NCBI GenBank assembly: GCA_021732785.1
Contig: JAKFUG010000052.1
Location: 1-64,000, forward strand
From: Planctomycetaceae bacterium
GTDB lineage: Bacteria > Planctomycetota > Planctomycetia > Planctomycetales > Planctomycetaceae
DNA: 64,000 nt
Direction of reading: 5' to 3'
In this document: piece by piece, positions 1 to 8,083 of the stretch
How the letters are laid out: each line of letters opens with the position of its first letter
Numbering within the stretch: the stretch's first letter is position 1
Notes under the pieces: model-generated
What the model was told of the DNA's origin: nothing
Seen by the model: only the letters and a program-made list of their open reading frames with translations
Databases searched by the model: none
Program-made: the position numbers and the translations under genes

Positions 1-108
1 GCCCGCTACCGTATCCCCTTCAACGACGCGCCCACTGCCTCCGGCCCTCACATACGCACCGCCACGCGTAAACTTCGCCAACTCTACCACAGCCTCACCG
101 CCGCATAA
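1..108 (+). CDS. C-terminal end of an unidentified protein (partial)
   Basis: An open frame enters the window at its first base and ends with TAA at 106-108, giving 35 residues that start ARYRIPFND and end with RQLYHSLTAA. The tail is basic and shows no motif I recognise. The gene begins outside the window, so its function cannot be judged. It is supported only by an open frame in the same direction as the next gene and by a palindromic repeat following it directly. Confidence 0.4.
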   Translation, partial: ARYRIPFNDAPTASGPHIRTATRKLRQLYHSLTAA

Positions 109-125
109 AATCCGTCACGGCGTTG

Positions 126-192
126 CCGATAGGGGAGCGCTGCGTGGAGCGCTCCACCCGTTTCGCACGTTCACGCAGCGCTCCCCTATCGG
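126..192. repeat. Palindromic repeat, family A, copy 1
   Basis: Two perfect 21-bp inverted arms lie at 126-146 and 172-192, separated by 25 bp. The arm core is GATAGGGGAGCGCTGCG. A second copy with the same core is at 14965-15058, so this is a dispersed element rather than a one-off terminator. It sits just after the partial gene and could also act as its transcription terminator, although there is no T-tract. Confidence 0.85.
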
Positions 193-307
193 GTCGCGGC
201 TAATCGGCGACGACGCGGTCGCTTGCATTCGGCGTGTGGGTCGCCAAGAATCCCCCGTCGAATGATCCTATCCATTAACAACATCTCACCTCTATGAGGA
301 ACTGATT

Positions 308-898
308 GTGCCCAAGAAAAAGGCTGCCAAAAAGAAGGCCGATACTGCGTCGAGCGGGCGGATTGTGCTTAGAACCGGCGAAGCCCTCGTCGAAGGCGGC
401 CCGGATTACTGTGCCGCGGAACCGGAAGTCGTCATCGGCGAACTCGACGGGCCCGTGGGGTTTGCGATTGCGAACCAGATGGGCGACCAGACCAAAGGCC
501 ACACGAAAGTCTTCGCGATTCTGAACTGCGATGTGCAGGTCCGTCCCGTCACCGTGATGGTCAGCAAAGTGACCGTTGCCAGTTCGAAGTACACGAATAT
601 TCTGATGGGAACCGTGCAGGCGGCACTCGCCCACGGAGTGTTGGATGCCGTCCGTGCCGGGGACATTCCCAAGGCGAAGGCCAACGATCTCGGCATCATT
701 GTTTCCGTGTGGCTCGACCCGACAGTCGTCGAAGCGGAAACCGTCGATCATGCTCAACTCTTCGCCAACCACCGGGCCGCGATGGCGAAAGCCCTCGGCA
801 AAGCGATGAAGAACGAACCGGGAATCGACTGGCTGCTGAAGAACCAGAACAACGTTCAGCACTTCTACCACCAACTTGGCGTTGAAGGAAAACTCTAA
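308..898 (+). CDS. Formaldehyde-activating enzyme (Fae) family protein
   Basis: The 196-residue protein aligns along its whole length with Fae, which condenses formaldehyde with tetrahydromethanopterin. Shared blocks include TGEALVEGG near residue 22, VMVSKVTV near 85 and the HGVLDAVRAGDIP stretch near 114. The start is a GTG at 308, with GAGGA eight bases upstream. The N-terminus carries a Lys/Ala-rich extension (PKKKAAKKK) absent from the short methylotroph enzyme. From memory of the Methylorubrum enzyme, its catalytic His lies in a VAHIDLIIG segment. The matching stretch here is AAEPEVVIG, with Glu in place of His. The fold assignment is strong, but a classical Fae activity is doubtful. 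No other C1-pathway gene lies nearby, which fits a Fae-like paralogue with a different role. Confidence 0.85.
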   Translation: MPKKKAAKKKADTASSGRIVLRTGEALVEGGPDYCAAEPEVVIGELDGPVGFAIANQMGDQTKGHTKVFAILNCDVQVRPVTVMVSKVTVASSKYTNILMGTVQAALAHGVLDAVRAGDIPKAKANDLGIIVSVWLDPTVVEAETVDHAQLFANHRAAMAKALGKAMKNEPGIDWLLKNQNNVQHFYHQLGVEGKL

Positions 899-908
899 CA
901 AACTCCGT

Positions 909-940
909 GGAAGCCCAGCCATTCCGATGGCTGGGTCTCT
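909..940 (+). terminator. Hairpin terminator, repeat family M, copy 1
   Basis: The stem CCCAGCCAT / ATGGCTGGG lies ten bases after the Fae stop and is followed by a short TCTCT run. The whole 32-bp unit recurs on the opposite strand at 60969-61000 with one difference, so it looks like a mobile or reused terminator cassette. Confidence 0.65.
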
Positions 941-1085
941 GCGAAGGATTTCACGCCCCCGACTTCTTCCCCCGCGCTTGGGATTTTTTGACGACTCGCG
1001 GTTATCATCGGAGCCTTGTCGGAACTCGTCGTACACCGCTCCACCGCTTCATTTTCCTTCGATCAATCCGGGAAGCGAGTCGTCC

Positions 1086-2249
1086 ATGTCCGAGGCCCGT
1101 GTCAACGGTGCTTCTGCTTCGCAGAAAGTGACCTACCCCAACCTGCACTCGCGTTTGCTGCTGGGCGGTCTGTTCGAGCGGCAGTACAGCATTCCCGAAG
1201 ACCCGCCGTGGCTGTTTGAGCAGGCGGGGAAATTCATCGAACGCTGGCTCCTCAGTATTGATCTCAGCGACATTGGCGTCGACCGGCCGATTTTCCTGCT
1301 GGGATTGCCGCGCTCGGGGACGACGATGGTCCAGGATTTGTGCTGTACGCATCCGGAACTGGCCTACATCACCAACGCGATGCACCAGTTCCCCGACTGT
1401 TTCTGCGGGATCGAAAAGCTCCGGAAATGGCTTCATCTGGATGTCTCCGGCGAGCGGTACCTGGGCGACAGCGTACCGGTTTCGGTCGGATCGCCGAATG
1501 AAGGCTTGCAGTTCTGGGCGAAATGGTTTGACTGGGATGCGTGCTCGCCGGAATACCACCCCCGCGCTCCGGAAGAATATTCCCCACAGGAAATCGAGGA
1601 CATCCACACGCTGATTCGGCGTGTCATCTGGTGCTTTGGCAAACCGTGGCGGCGCTTCTTCAGCAAGAATCCGGCGGCGGTCACCGATCTGGAGCGCTTG
1701 CACCACTTTTTCCCCGATGGGCGGTTCATTCACATCGTGCGCGATCCTCGGTCGTGCGCGAATTCGATGCGGAAACATTACAAACTCGAACAACAGCAAT
1801 TGAATCGGGTCCGTTCGTACAAACGGCACCGGTTGCTGGGGAATAACGAATTCATTCCCTACCCACGAGTGAAGAAGCTGCCGGAGTATTTGCGCACGTG
1901 GGGTCCCGACAGCATTCGCACCACGGCTCATGTCTGGAGCGACTGCCTCGAGATGGTGAACGCGGTGAAAGACCAGGTGCATCATTTCCTGGAGATCCGC
2001 TACGAAGATATCCTCGCGGAACCGCAACGCCGCATCGCCCAGATTTTCGAGTTCTGCGAGTTGCCCTATCCGGGTGCAGACAATCGCGAGTTTCACACGA
2101 AACTCGCATCGGTTGGCCGCATTCATCACCAGAACCGCTATGCCGACTTCGACATCATCGAGCAGATTTGCGCACGGGAAATGCAGCGACTGAGCTATGC
2201 GAGCTCCGAGAATCCGGCGATGGCCGTTCATCAACCGGCGGCGACTTAA
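1086..2249 (+). CDS. PAPS-dependent sulfotransferase family protein
   Basis: The protein has 387 residues from the ATG at 1086. The open frame runs further upstream, but the preceding residues are unlike the family, and a GGAAGCG ribosome-site-like stretch precedes this ATG. The 5'-phosphosulfate-binding loop LPRSGTTMV is at residues 74-82, and the 3'-phosphate-binding HIVRDPRSCANS is near residue 216. Both are hallmarks of cytosolic-type sulfotransferases (Sulfotransfer_3 group), which move sulfate from PAPS to a hydroxyl or amine acceptor. There is no signal peptide or membrane helix, so it should be cytoplasmic. The acceptor cannot be predicted. Planctomycetes carry many such paralogues. 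It stands alone between the Fae-like gene and the nucleoside operon. Confidence 0.85.
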   Translation: MSEARVNGASASQKVTYPNLHSRLLLGGLFERQYSIPEDPPWLFEQAGKFIERWLLSIDLSDIGVDRPIFLLGLPRSGTTMVQDLCCTHPELAYITNAMHQFPDCFCGIEKLRKWLHLDVSGERYLGDSVPVSVGSPNEGLQFWAKWFDWDACSPEYHPRAPEEYSPQEIEDIHTLIRRVIWCFGKPWRRFFSKNPAAVTDLERLHHFFPDGRFIHIVRDPRSCANSMRKHYKLEQQQLNRVRSYKRHRLLGNNEFIPYPRVKKLPEYLRTWGPDSIRTTAHVWSDCLEMVNAVKDQVHHFLEIRYEDILAEPQRRIAQIFEFCELPYPGADNREFHTKLASVGRIHHQNRYADFDIIEQICAREMQRLSYASSENPAMAVHQPAAT

Positions 2250-2251
2250 AG

Positions 2252-2365
2252 AATGTAGCCCTGTCGCTCCGCGACAGGAACGCCGCTTAACAATTTGGCT
2301 CACCAGTTCAACAGCAAATCTGCCTGACAAACGGCGATCCTGTCGCGGAGCGACAGGGCTACATT
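2252..2365. repeat. Double-palindrome repeat, family B, copy 1
   Basis: Perfect 28-bp inverted arms lie at 2252-2279 and 2338-2365. Each arm contains the smaller palindrome CTGTCGCTCCGCGACAG. A second copy is at 12450-12536. The right arm ends 15 bases before the next start codon, so a read-through transcript would carry a very strong hairpin just ahead of the ribosome site. Confidence 0.9.
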
Positions 2366-2380
2366 TAGAAAGGCTTCGTG

Positions 2381-3229
2381 ATGATCGACATTCCCACGCA
2401 AACTGCGGACGCCGTCGGCGCGGTCCGTGGGCGTTGGCAGCGGGTGCCACGTGTGGGGATCATTCTCGGCACGGGCCTCGGCGGTTTTGCCAAGCAGATC
2501 GATGCGGAAGCGGTAGTTTGTTACGAAACGATCCCGCACTTCCCGCGGGCAACGGCGCTGGGACACCGCGGTCAATTCGTGTGCGGCACCATCGGCGGCT
2601 TGAGCGTGGTGACGATGGAAGGCCGCTTCCATCTCTACGAGGGCTATTCCGCACAGCAAATCACGCTGCCGGTGCGGGTGATGAAATCGCTCGGCATCGA
2701 ACTCCTGATCATCTCCAACGCCAGTGGCGGGATGAATCCCCTCTATCGTCCCGGTGACCTGGTGGTGATTGACGACCACATCAACCTGATGGGGGCCAAT
2801 CCGCTCACCGGGCCGAATGACAACGCGCTCGGCCCGCGTTTTCCGGACCTGAGCCAACCGTACGACCCGGCGCTGATTCAACGGGCTCTGGAAATCGCCC
2901 GGCAGGAGAACATCACGGCTCACAAGGGCGTGTATGCGGCTCTCAGTGGCCCCAACTATGAGACCCGCGCGGAGTATCGCTTCCTGCGGATGATCGGTGC
3001 GGATGTTGTCGGCATGTCGACCGTTCCGGAAGTCATCGTCGCGGCGCACATGGGACTGAAAGTGCTGGCGTTGTCGACCGTCACCAATGTGGCGTTTTCC
3101 GATTCGTCGCAGCCGCCAACGGATGGACACGACGTGATTGCCGTCGCGAAAACCGCCGAGGAAAAGGTCCGGAAGATTGTGCTGGGGATTCTCGATGACG
3201 AACGGCGGCGCATCGCGGCCATGAAATAG
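2381..3229 (+). CDS. punA: Purine nucleoside phosphorylase
   Basis: This 282-residue enzyme is of the trimeric PNP type (EC 2.4.2.1), which splits inosine or guanosine with phosphate into base plus ribose 1-phosphate. The phosphate loop GTGLGGF is near residue 30, the EGRFHLYEGY block near 80, SNASGGMN near 114, the GPNYETRAE block near 190, and STVPEV with TNVAFSD in the base-binding region near 212-235. GTG and ATG codons are adjacent at 2378 and 2381. I chose the ATG, with GAAAGG upstream. It is the first gene of a tight four-gene cluster with deoA/pdp, cdd and a nucleoside transporter, consistent with nucleoside uptake and salvage. The cytosolic assignment is firm. Inosine/guanosine preference follows from the family. 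Confidence 0.92.
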   Translation: MIDIPTQTADAVGAVRGRWQRVPRVGIILGTGLGGFAKQIDAEAVVCYETIPHFPRATALGHRGQFVCGTIGGLSVVTMEGRFHLYEGYSAQQITLPVRVMKSLGIELLIISNASGGMNPLYRPGDLVVIDDHINLMGANPLTGPNDNALGPRFPDLSQPYDPALIQRALEIARQENITAHKGVYAALSGPNYETRAEYRFLRMIGADVVGMSTVPEVIVAAHMGLKVLALSTVTNVAFSDSSQPPTDGHDVIAVAKTAEEKVRKIVLGILDDERRRIAAMK

Positions 3230-3264
3230 TTCACGCGGGCAACTCGAATTCAGGGCCGTCGCCG

Positions 3265-4554
3265 ATGCAGATTAATCCCGCCCACATCATCGCTCGAAAG
3301 CGTGACGGGTTCGTGCTGGAACCGGACGAAATCGCGGCGTTCATCAACGGGTATGTCGATGGCAGAATTCCCGACTATCAGATGTCGGCGATGTCGATGG
3401 CCATCTATTTCCGCGGCATGACTCCGCTCGAAACCGCATCGCTCACGCAGGCCATGCTCGCTTCCGGTTCGCGGCTCACATGGCCGCGGGGGTTGCCGAA
3501 AGTCGACAAACATTCGACCGGCGGCGTGGGCGATAAAGTCTCGCTGATTCTTGCGCCGTTGCTGGCCTGCTGCGGCGTGCAGGTGCCGATGATTTCCGGC
3601 CGCGGTCTCGGTGCAACCGGCGGGACACTCGACAAACTCGAATCCATTCCCGGCTTTCGGACCGACCTCACGGAAACGGAAATTGCACACGTTCTCAATA
3701 CGGTGGGATGTGTAATTACCGGGCAAACGGCGAACCTCGTCCCCGCGGACAAATGGCTCTACGCGCTGCGCGATGTCACCGCGACGGTTGCCTCGATTCC
3801 GCTCATCACCGCCAGCATTATGAGCAAGAAACTCGCCGAGGGTCTGGATGCTCTCGTGCTGGATGTGAAATTCGGCAGCGGCGCGTTCATGAAAACGGAA
3901 GCGCAGGCCCGCGAGTTGGCCCAATCGCTGGCCGCCGTGGGAACGCAATCGGGGCTGCGCACCGTGGCGTTGCTGACCGACATGAATCAACCGCTGGGAC
4001 GAATGTGCGGCAATGCTGTCGAAGTCGATGAAACCGTGCAGGCACTCCAGGGAAAAGGTCCATCGGACTTGATGGAACTGACGCTCGCCCTCGGGGCGGA
4101 ACTGCTCGTAATGACCCATGCCGCGAGCAACACATTGGAAGCGACCCAACAGCTTCAGCGGTGCATCGACAACGGGGCGGGTTACGAAAAGTTTGCGGAA
4201 ATGGTGCGCGTGCAGGTGGGTGATCTCGATGCTCCACGGCCCGTGGCTTCGGCGACCGACGTGGTTGCACAAACAGCGGGATACATCACCCGCATGGATT
4301 GTGAAGCGCTCGGCCAAGCCATCGTGATCATGGGTGGCGGTCGCTGGCAGGTGACGGATCGCGTCGATTTCAGTGTTGGGCTGGAGATGCTGGTCCGCAT
4401 TGGTGATGCGGTGACCGCCGGGCAACCTTTGGTACGCGTGTTTGCGAATCCGTCGCAATTGGATCGCGTGCAATCCACCCTTCGGGATGCGATCGTGATT
4501 GGTCCGGAACCGGCTCCACCTCAACGGCTCATTGTCGAACGGATTGCCCCATGA
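3265..4554 (+). CDS. deoA: Thymidine / pyrimidine-nucleoside phosphorylase
   Basis: The 429-residue protein carries the family signature KHSTGGVGDKVSL near residue 82, which binds phosphate. SGRGLGATGGTLDKLE follows near 111, and the SIMSKKLAEG and DVKFGSGAFM blocks are near 190-210. It cleaves thymidine, deoxyuridine or uridine to base plus (deoxy)ribose 1-phosphate. The length is that of DeoA/Pdp, and the sequence does not allow me to choose between thymidine-specific and broad pyrimidine use. It starts 35 bases after the PNP gene and overlaps cdd by four bases (ATGA), so translational coupling in one operon is likely. Confidence 0.9.
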   Translation: MQINPAHIIARKRDGFVLEPDEIAAFINGYVDGRIPDYQMSAMSMAIYFRGMTPLETASLTQAMLASGSRLTWPRGLPKVDKHSTGGVGDKVSLILAPLLACCGVQVPMISGRGLGATGGTLDKLESIPGFRTDLTETEIAHVLNTVGCVITGQTANLVPADKWLYALRDVTATVASIPLITASIMSKKLAEGLDALVLDVKFGSGAFMKTEAQARELAQSLAAVGTQSGLRTVALLTDMNQPLGRMCGNAVEVDETVQALQGKGPSDLMELTLALGAELLVMTHAASNTLEATQQLQRCIDNGAGYEKFAEMVRVQVGDLDAPRPVASATDVVAQTAGYITRMDCEALGQAIVIMGGGRWQVTDRVDFSVGLEMLVRIGDAVTAGQPLVRVFANPSQLDRVQSTLRDAIVIGPEPAPPQRLIVERIAP

Positions 4555-4940
4555 GTGATCTCGATCTTCCCCGTCTGATCGACGCGGCCTGCACGGTGCG
4601 ACAGAACGCCTACGCCCCATTTTCAAACTATCTCGTGGGAGCGGCGCTCCAGACCATTGATGGTGCGATCGTTGTCGGCTGCAATGTCGAGAATGTGTCC
4701 TACGGGCTCACCAACTGTGCCGAACGCGTGGCCGTCGGCACGGCCGTTGCTGCGGGGAAACGGGAATTCGTCGCTATTGCCATCGCCACGGCGAACGGGG
4801 GGACGCCGTGCGGGGCGTGTCGGCAAGTGCTCGCCGAGTTTGCCCGCGATTTGCCCGTCTATCTGGTGAACGTGGATGGTGGCCGGACCGTGACGGAAAT
4901 GTCGCTCGCCCAATTGCTGCCCGGCCAATTTGTTCTGTAG
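4551..4940 (+). CDS. cdd: Cytidine deaminase
   Basis: This 129-residue zinc enzyme (EC 3.5.4.5) converts cytidine and deoxycytidine to uridine forms, feeding the phosphorylase encoded just upstream. The catalytic CAE motif (TNCAERVAVG, residues about 54-63) and the zinc-binding PCGACRQ (residues about 85-91) are both intact, and the N-terminal YAPFSNYLVGAAL is typical of the short tetrameric class. The ATG overlaps the deoA stop codon. The gene is followed after 27 bases by the transporter gene. Confidence 0.93.
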   Translation: MSDLDLPRLIDAACTVRQNAYAPFSNYLVGAALQTIDGAIVVGCNVENVSYGLTNCAERVAVGTAVAAGKREFVAIAIATANGGTPCGACRQVLAEFARDLPVYLVNVDGGRTVTEMSLAQLLPGQFVL

Positions 4941-4967
4941 CCCCTCGACATCGACGAAAGCAGGGCC

Positions 4968-6497
4968 ATGACCGCCGAACCATCCCCAGCATCGCCCGAG
5001 CCGTTGTCCCCGCGGATGATCGAGGAAACGCCGTGGTCCTGGCGGATGGCCATCGTGGCCATGGTGGGGGCGGTCGCCGTTCTGGCCTATTTCACACAGC
5101 CGGTCATCGGCGTGCGCGGGCAAGCATTCGCCGGGGTGATTTGCTTCATTGGGATCGTTGCGGCCTGCTCGCAGAACCTGCGGGCCATCAATTGGCGGAC
5201 CGTTGGCTGGGGCATGGTTCTGCAACTCGCGCTGGCCTTCTTCATCCTGAAGTTCCAACTCCCGGGACGACCGGAAGGGATGTCGCTGGGAACCTGGTTC
5301 GGGCATGCCTGCACGCTTTCCGCGACCGATGCCCCGCCGTGGCGACCCGGTTACGCCCTCTTCGAAACCATCGGCGGCATCATCAGCCAGTTTCTCAACT
5401 TCTCCAGCGAAGGGGCCCGGTTTGTGTTTGGCCCGCTGGCGAACCCCGGCGTGATGTCGGGCGTGTTCCCGCAAGGGGGATTTGTGTTTGCCTTCGTGGC
5501 GCTGCCGACGATCATCTTCGTGTCCTCGTTCTTCACCGTGCTGTATTACCTGGGGGTGCTTCAGGCGATTGTGCGAGTGACAGCGAAGGGGATGATTTAC
5601 GCCATGCAGACCAGCGGAGCCGAAACCCTCGCCGCCGTGGCGAATGTGTTCATGGGTCAAACGGAAGCCCCACTCATTGTGAAGCCGTACGTTTCCGGCA
5701 TGACGAAGTCGGAACTGCTGGCGATGATGGTCGGCGGCATGGCGACCATCGCCGGCGGTGTGATGGCGGTCTACATCCAGATGGGAGCCGATCCTGTCGC
5801 CATTCTCGCCACCAGTGTGATGGCGGCCCCGTGCGGACTCTATCTTGCCAAGATCATGCTGCCGGAAACGGAAACGCCGACGACGATGGCCGGGAATATG
5901 GTCCATGTTGCAGCGCCCCATCGAAACGTCATCGACGCCGCCGCGGACGGGGCATCCGAGGGGATGAAGCTCGCGATCAATGTCGCCGCGATGCTGATTG
6001 CGTTTCTGGCGTTCATCGCGCTGTTCGATGCCCTCGCCGCCGGAACGAAGCCCACGCTGTTATCATGGGGCATCCCGACGGGTTGGCTGACATTCTGGCC
6101 CGATCAGCTTTCGCTGGCAATGCTTTTTTCCTGGGCGTTCGCACCGCTGGCATTTCTGATGGGGGCGGATACACCGGACATCCTGCCCATCGCCGATCTG
6201 CTCGGAACGAAGCTCGTCACCAACGAATTCGTGGCGTATGTGAAACTGACATCGACCGAAGCCAACGGCGGCTATCACGACGTGATCTCCCCACGCGGCT
6301 CTGTTCTGGCAACCTACGCCCTCACCGGATTCGCCAATCTTTCGTCGATCGGCATCCAGCTCGGCGGGATCGGTGCGATGGCTCCCGAACGCCGCGCCGA
6401 TCTGGCCTCCCTCGGCGCACGCGCCCTGCTCGTCGGCTTTCTCGCCACCATGATCAACGCCTCAATCGCCGGCATCATGCTGGGCGGAAGTCCGTAA
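4968..6497 (+). CDS. nupC: Concentrative nucleoside transporter (NupC/CNT family)
   Basis: The protein has 509 residues with about ten hydrophobic segments, beginning with a helix near residues 25-45 after a short Pro-rich cytoplasmic tail. Family markers are visible: GVFPQGGFVFAF, the GAETLAAVANVFMGQTEAPL block near residue 218, and the GG(YH)DV / SPRGSVLATYALTGFAN stretch near the C-terminus. CNT proteins bring nucleosides in with sodium or protons. It closes the salvage cluster, so the four products together form an import, deamination and phosphorolysis route. The start at 4968 follows AAAGCAGGGCC. No terminator hairpin is obvious after it. Confidence 0.9.
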   Translation: MTAEPSPASPEPLSPRMIEETPWSWRMAIVAMVGAVAVLAYFTQPVIGVRGQAFAGVICFIGIVAACSQNLRAINWRTVGWGMVLQLALAFFILKFQLPGRPEGMSLGTWFGHACTLSATDAPPWRPGYALFETIGGIISQFLNFSSEGARFVFGPLANPGVMSGVFPQGGFVFAFVALPTIIFVSSFFTVLYYLGVLQAIVRVTAKGMIYAMQTSGAETLAAVANVFMGQTEAPLIVKPYVSGMTKSELLAMMVGGMATIAGGVMAVYIQMGADPVAILATSVMAAPCGLYLAKIMLPETETPTTMAGNMVHVAAPHRNVIDAAADGASEGMKLAINVAAMLIAFLAFIALFDALAAGTKPTLLSWGIPTGWLTFWPDQLSLAMLFSWAFAPLAFLMGADTPDILPIADLLGTKLVTNEFVAYVKLTSTEANGGYHDVISPRGSVLATYALTGFANLSSIGIQLGGIGAMAPERRADLASLGARALLVGFLATMINASIAGIMLGGSP

Positions 6498-6707
6498 CCG
6501 GGGCAATGCACGGTCATTACAGGCATGATGACCCGCACAATCGGAAGCGTCACTTCGCGAACGATCGCTCTCTTGAAATCGTCGTCGGCGATTCTACCCG
6601 CCGCGAAGGCTTTCATTGATGATTCTGAAATCGCGAGGCGGATTCGATATCTTATGGCCAGTTGCGAACCCCGCGGCGACGGTCATCCGAAATTGCTGGA
6701 GCAGACA

Positions 6708-8066
6708 ATGATTCGACAGGTGCGGAAGCCGTTCGTATGGCTGATCTTGTTATTGGGGTTCGCAGCGAACGGATGGGCTCAGCCGCCCGGTTATGAAGGG
6801 ACGCAGGCCAGCGGATCGCTGTACCGCATCGCCACGCCGCCGCCGGAGAAATATAATCGTGTGCTGTTGATCTACGCGCACGGTTTTCAGGACGCCACGG
6901 ACCCGGTCCAGATTCCCGAAAACCAGATGCGCTTCGGCGACGTCTATCTCCCCGATCTGGCGACTTCGCTCGGCTTCGGCTTCGCGACGTGCAGCTACAG
7001 CAAAACCGGCCTCGCCGTGGTGCAGGGCGTGAATGACATTCTCGATCTGGTGTCCATCTACGAAGACGTCGTGGGGCGTCCGGAGAAAGTCTATCTCGCC
7101 GGCATTTCGGAAGGCGGGCTCATTACCGCGCTCCTGATCGAGCGGCATCCCGAAGTCTTCGCGGGGGGACTGGCGGCCTGCGGGATCGTCGGCGACTTTC
7201 GCGCGCAGATCCAGTACATCGGCGATGCTCGCGCGACGTTTGAATATTATTTCCCGGGGCTGATTCCGGGTGACCCGTTACATCCTGCCGACGATCTCAT
7301 CCACAACTGGTATGGCCCGGACGGCTTCTTCGCCACGGTGGTCGCGCCGGCATTGACGGACCCGGCGCATGCCGATGCGTTTCACGAATGGGCCGCGGTG
7401 GCGCATTTGCGATTTGATCCGGACGATCGTGAAGCCACTTTGTTGACGTCGGCCGAGTTGTTGCTGAGTTACAACATTGTCAATTTGAATGACTCCGCCG
7501 AAACGCTGGGCGGCTTTCCGTACGATAATACGTTCACCTGGTACACCGGGGCGAGCGATCCGTGGGCGCTCAACGCCGGCGTTCCGCGCGTGCGGGCCGA
7601 CCAAATCGCTTTGGATACGATGCGGAATCAATACACGACAACGGGTTCGCTCCAGCGCCCGCTCATGACGCTGCACACGACGCTGGACCAGTTGGTGCCG
7701 TATCCCCACGAAACGCTCTACACGCTGAAAAATCTGAAGTCCCACTCTTACGGCACCCAGCGACTCAACCTGCCGGTGGAGCGCTACGGGCATTGCAATT
7801 TTACGCTGCCGGAGGTGCTGGGCATGTTTGCCGTGTTGTTGTCGTACAACGGCGATCTGCATTTGCTGCTGGACGGACTGGGCAACGCCGGGGAAACACT
7901 CCCGCTCACACCGTGGGCCTCCATTTCCGCGACGCAAGTGACGAAGGATGCGCAATCGATCGCGATCGCCGCAGGCTTTCATCATGCGGACAGCCCCCAC
8001 GCGATTACTCCCGTGCGAACGCAAGCGTCATCGACATCGCGCGTTCAGCGGCGCTTCGTTCGATGA
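6708..8066 (+). CDS. Secreted alpha/beta-hydrolase, specificity unknown
   Basis: From the ATG at 6708 the 452-residue product begins with a clear signal peptide (basic MIRQVRK, then a Leu-rich core, with cleavage expected after GWAQ). The frame is open further upstream, but that part does not look like an export signal. The nucleophile elbow GISEGG is near residue 132, in the setting YLAGISEGGLITALL. A late GHCNF segment may supply the catalytic His. The fold is that of prolyl-oligopeptidase or esterase-like hydrolases. The substrate is unknown. It converges with the DUF1592-type gene, leaving only 17 bases between the two stop codons. Confidence 0.75.
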   Translation: MIRQVRKPFVWLILLLGFAANGWAQPPGYEGTQASGSLYRIATPPPEKYNRVLLIYAHGFQDATDPVQIPENQMRFGDVYLPDLATSLGFGFATCSYSKTGLAVVQGVNDILDLVSIYEDVVGRPEKVYLAGISEGGLITALLIERHPEVFAGGLAACGIVGDFRAQIQYIGDARATFEYYFPGLIPGDPLHPADDLIHNWYGPDGFFATVVAPALTDPAHADAFHEWAAVAHLRFDPDDREATLLTSAELLLSYNIVNLNDSAETLGGFPYDNTFTWYTGASDPWALNAGVPRVRADQIALDTMRNQYTTTGSLQRPLMTLHTTLDQLVPYPHETLYTLKNLKSHSYGTQRLNLPVERYGHCNFTLPEVLGMFAVLLSYNGDLHLLLDGLGNAGETLPLTPWASISATQVTKDAQSIAIAAGFHHADSPHAITPVRTQASSTSRVQRRFVR

Positions 8067-8083
8067 TGGGGCGCGGTTCTGGT

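Noticed and set aside
1005..2450. A 481-codon open frame antisense to the sulfotransferase gene
   Set aside because: It is a long shadow frame typical of GC-rich DNA. The plus frame carries clear sulfotransferase motifs, and the antisense product has no recognisable domain.
4808..6619. A 603-codon frame overlapping cdd and the nucleoside transporter
   Set aside because: Arg/His-rich shadow frame; the other frame encodes the transporter with clear family motifs and membrane helices.
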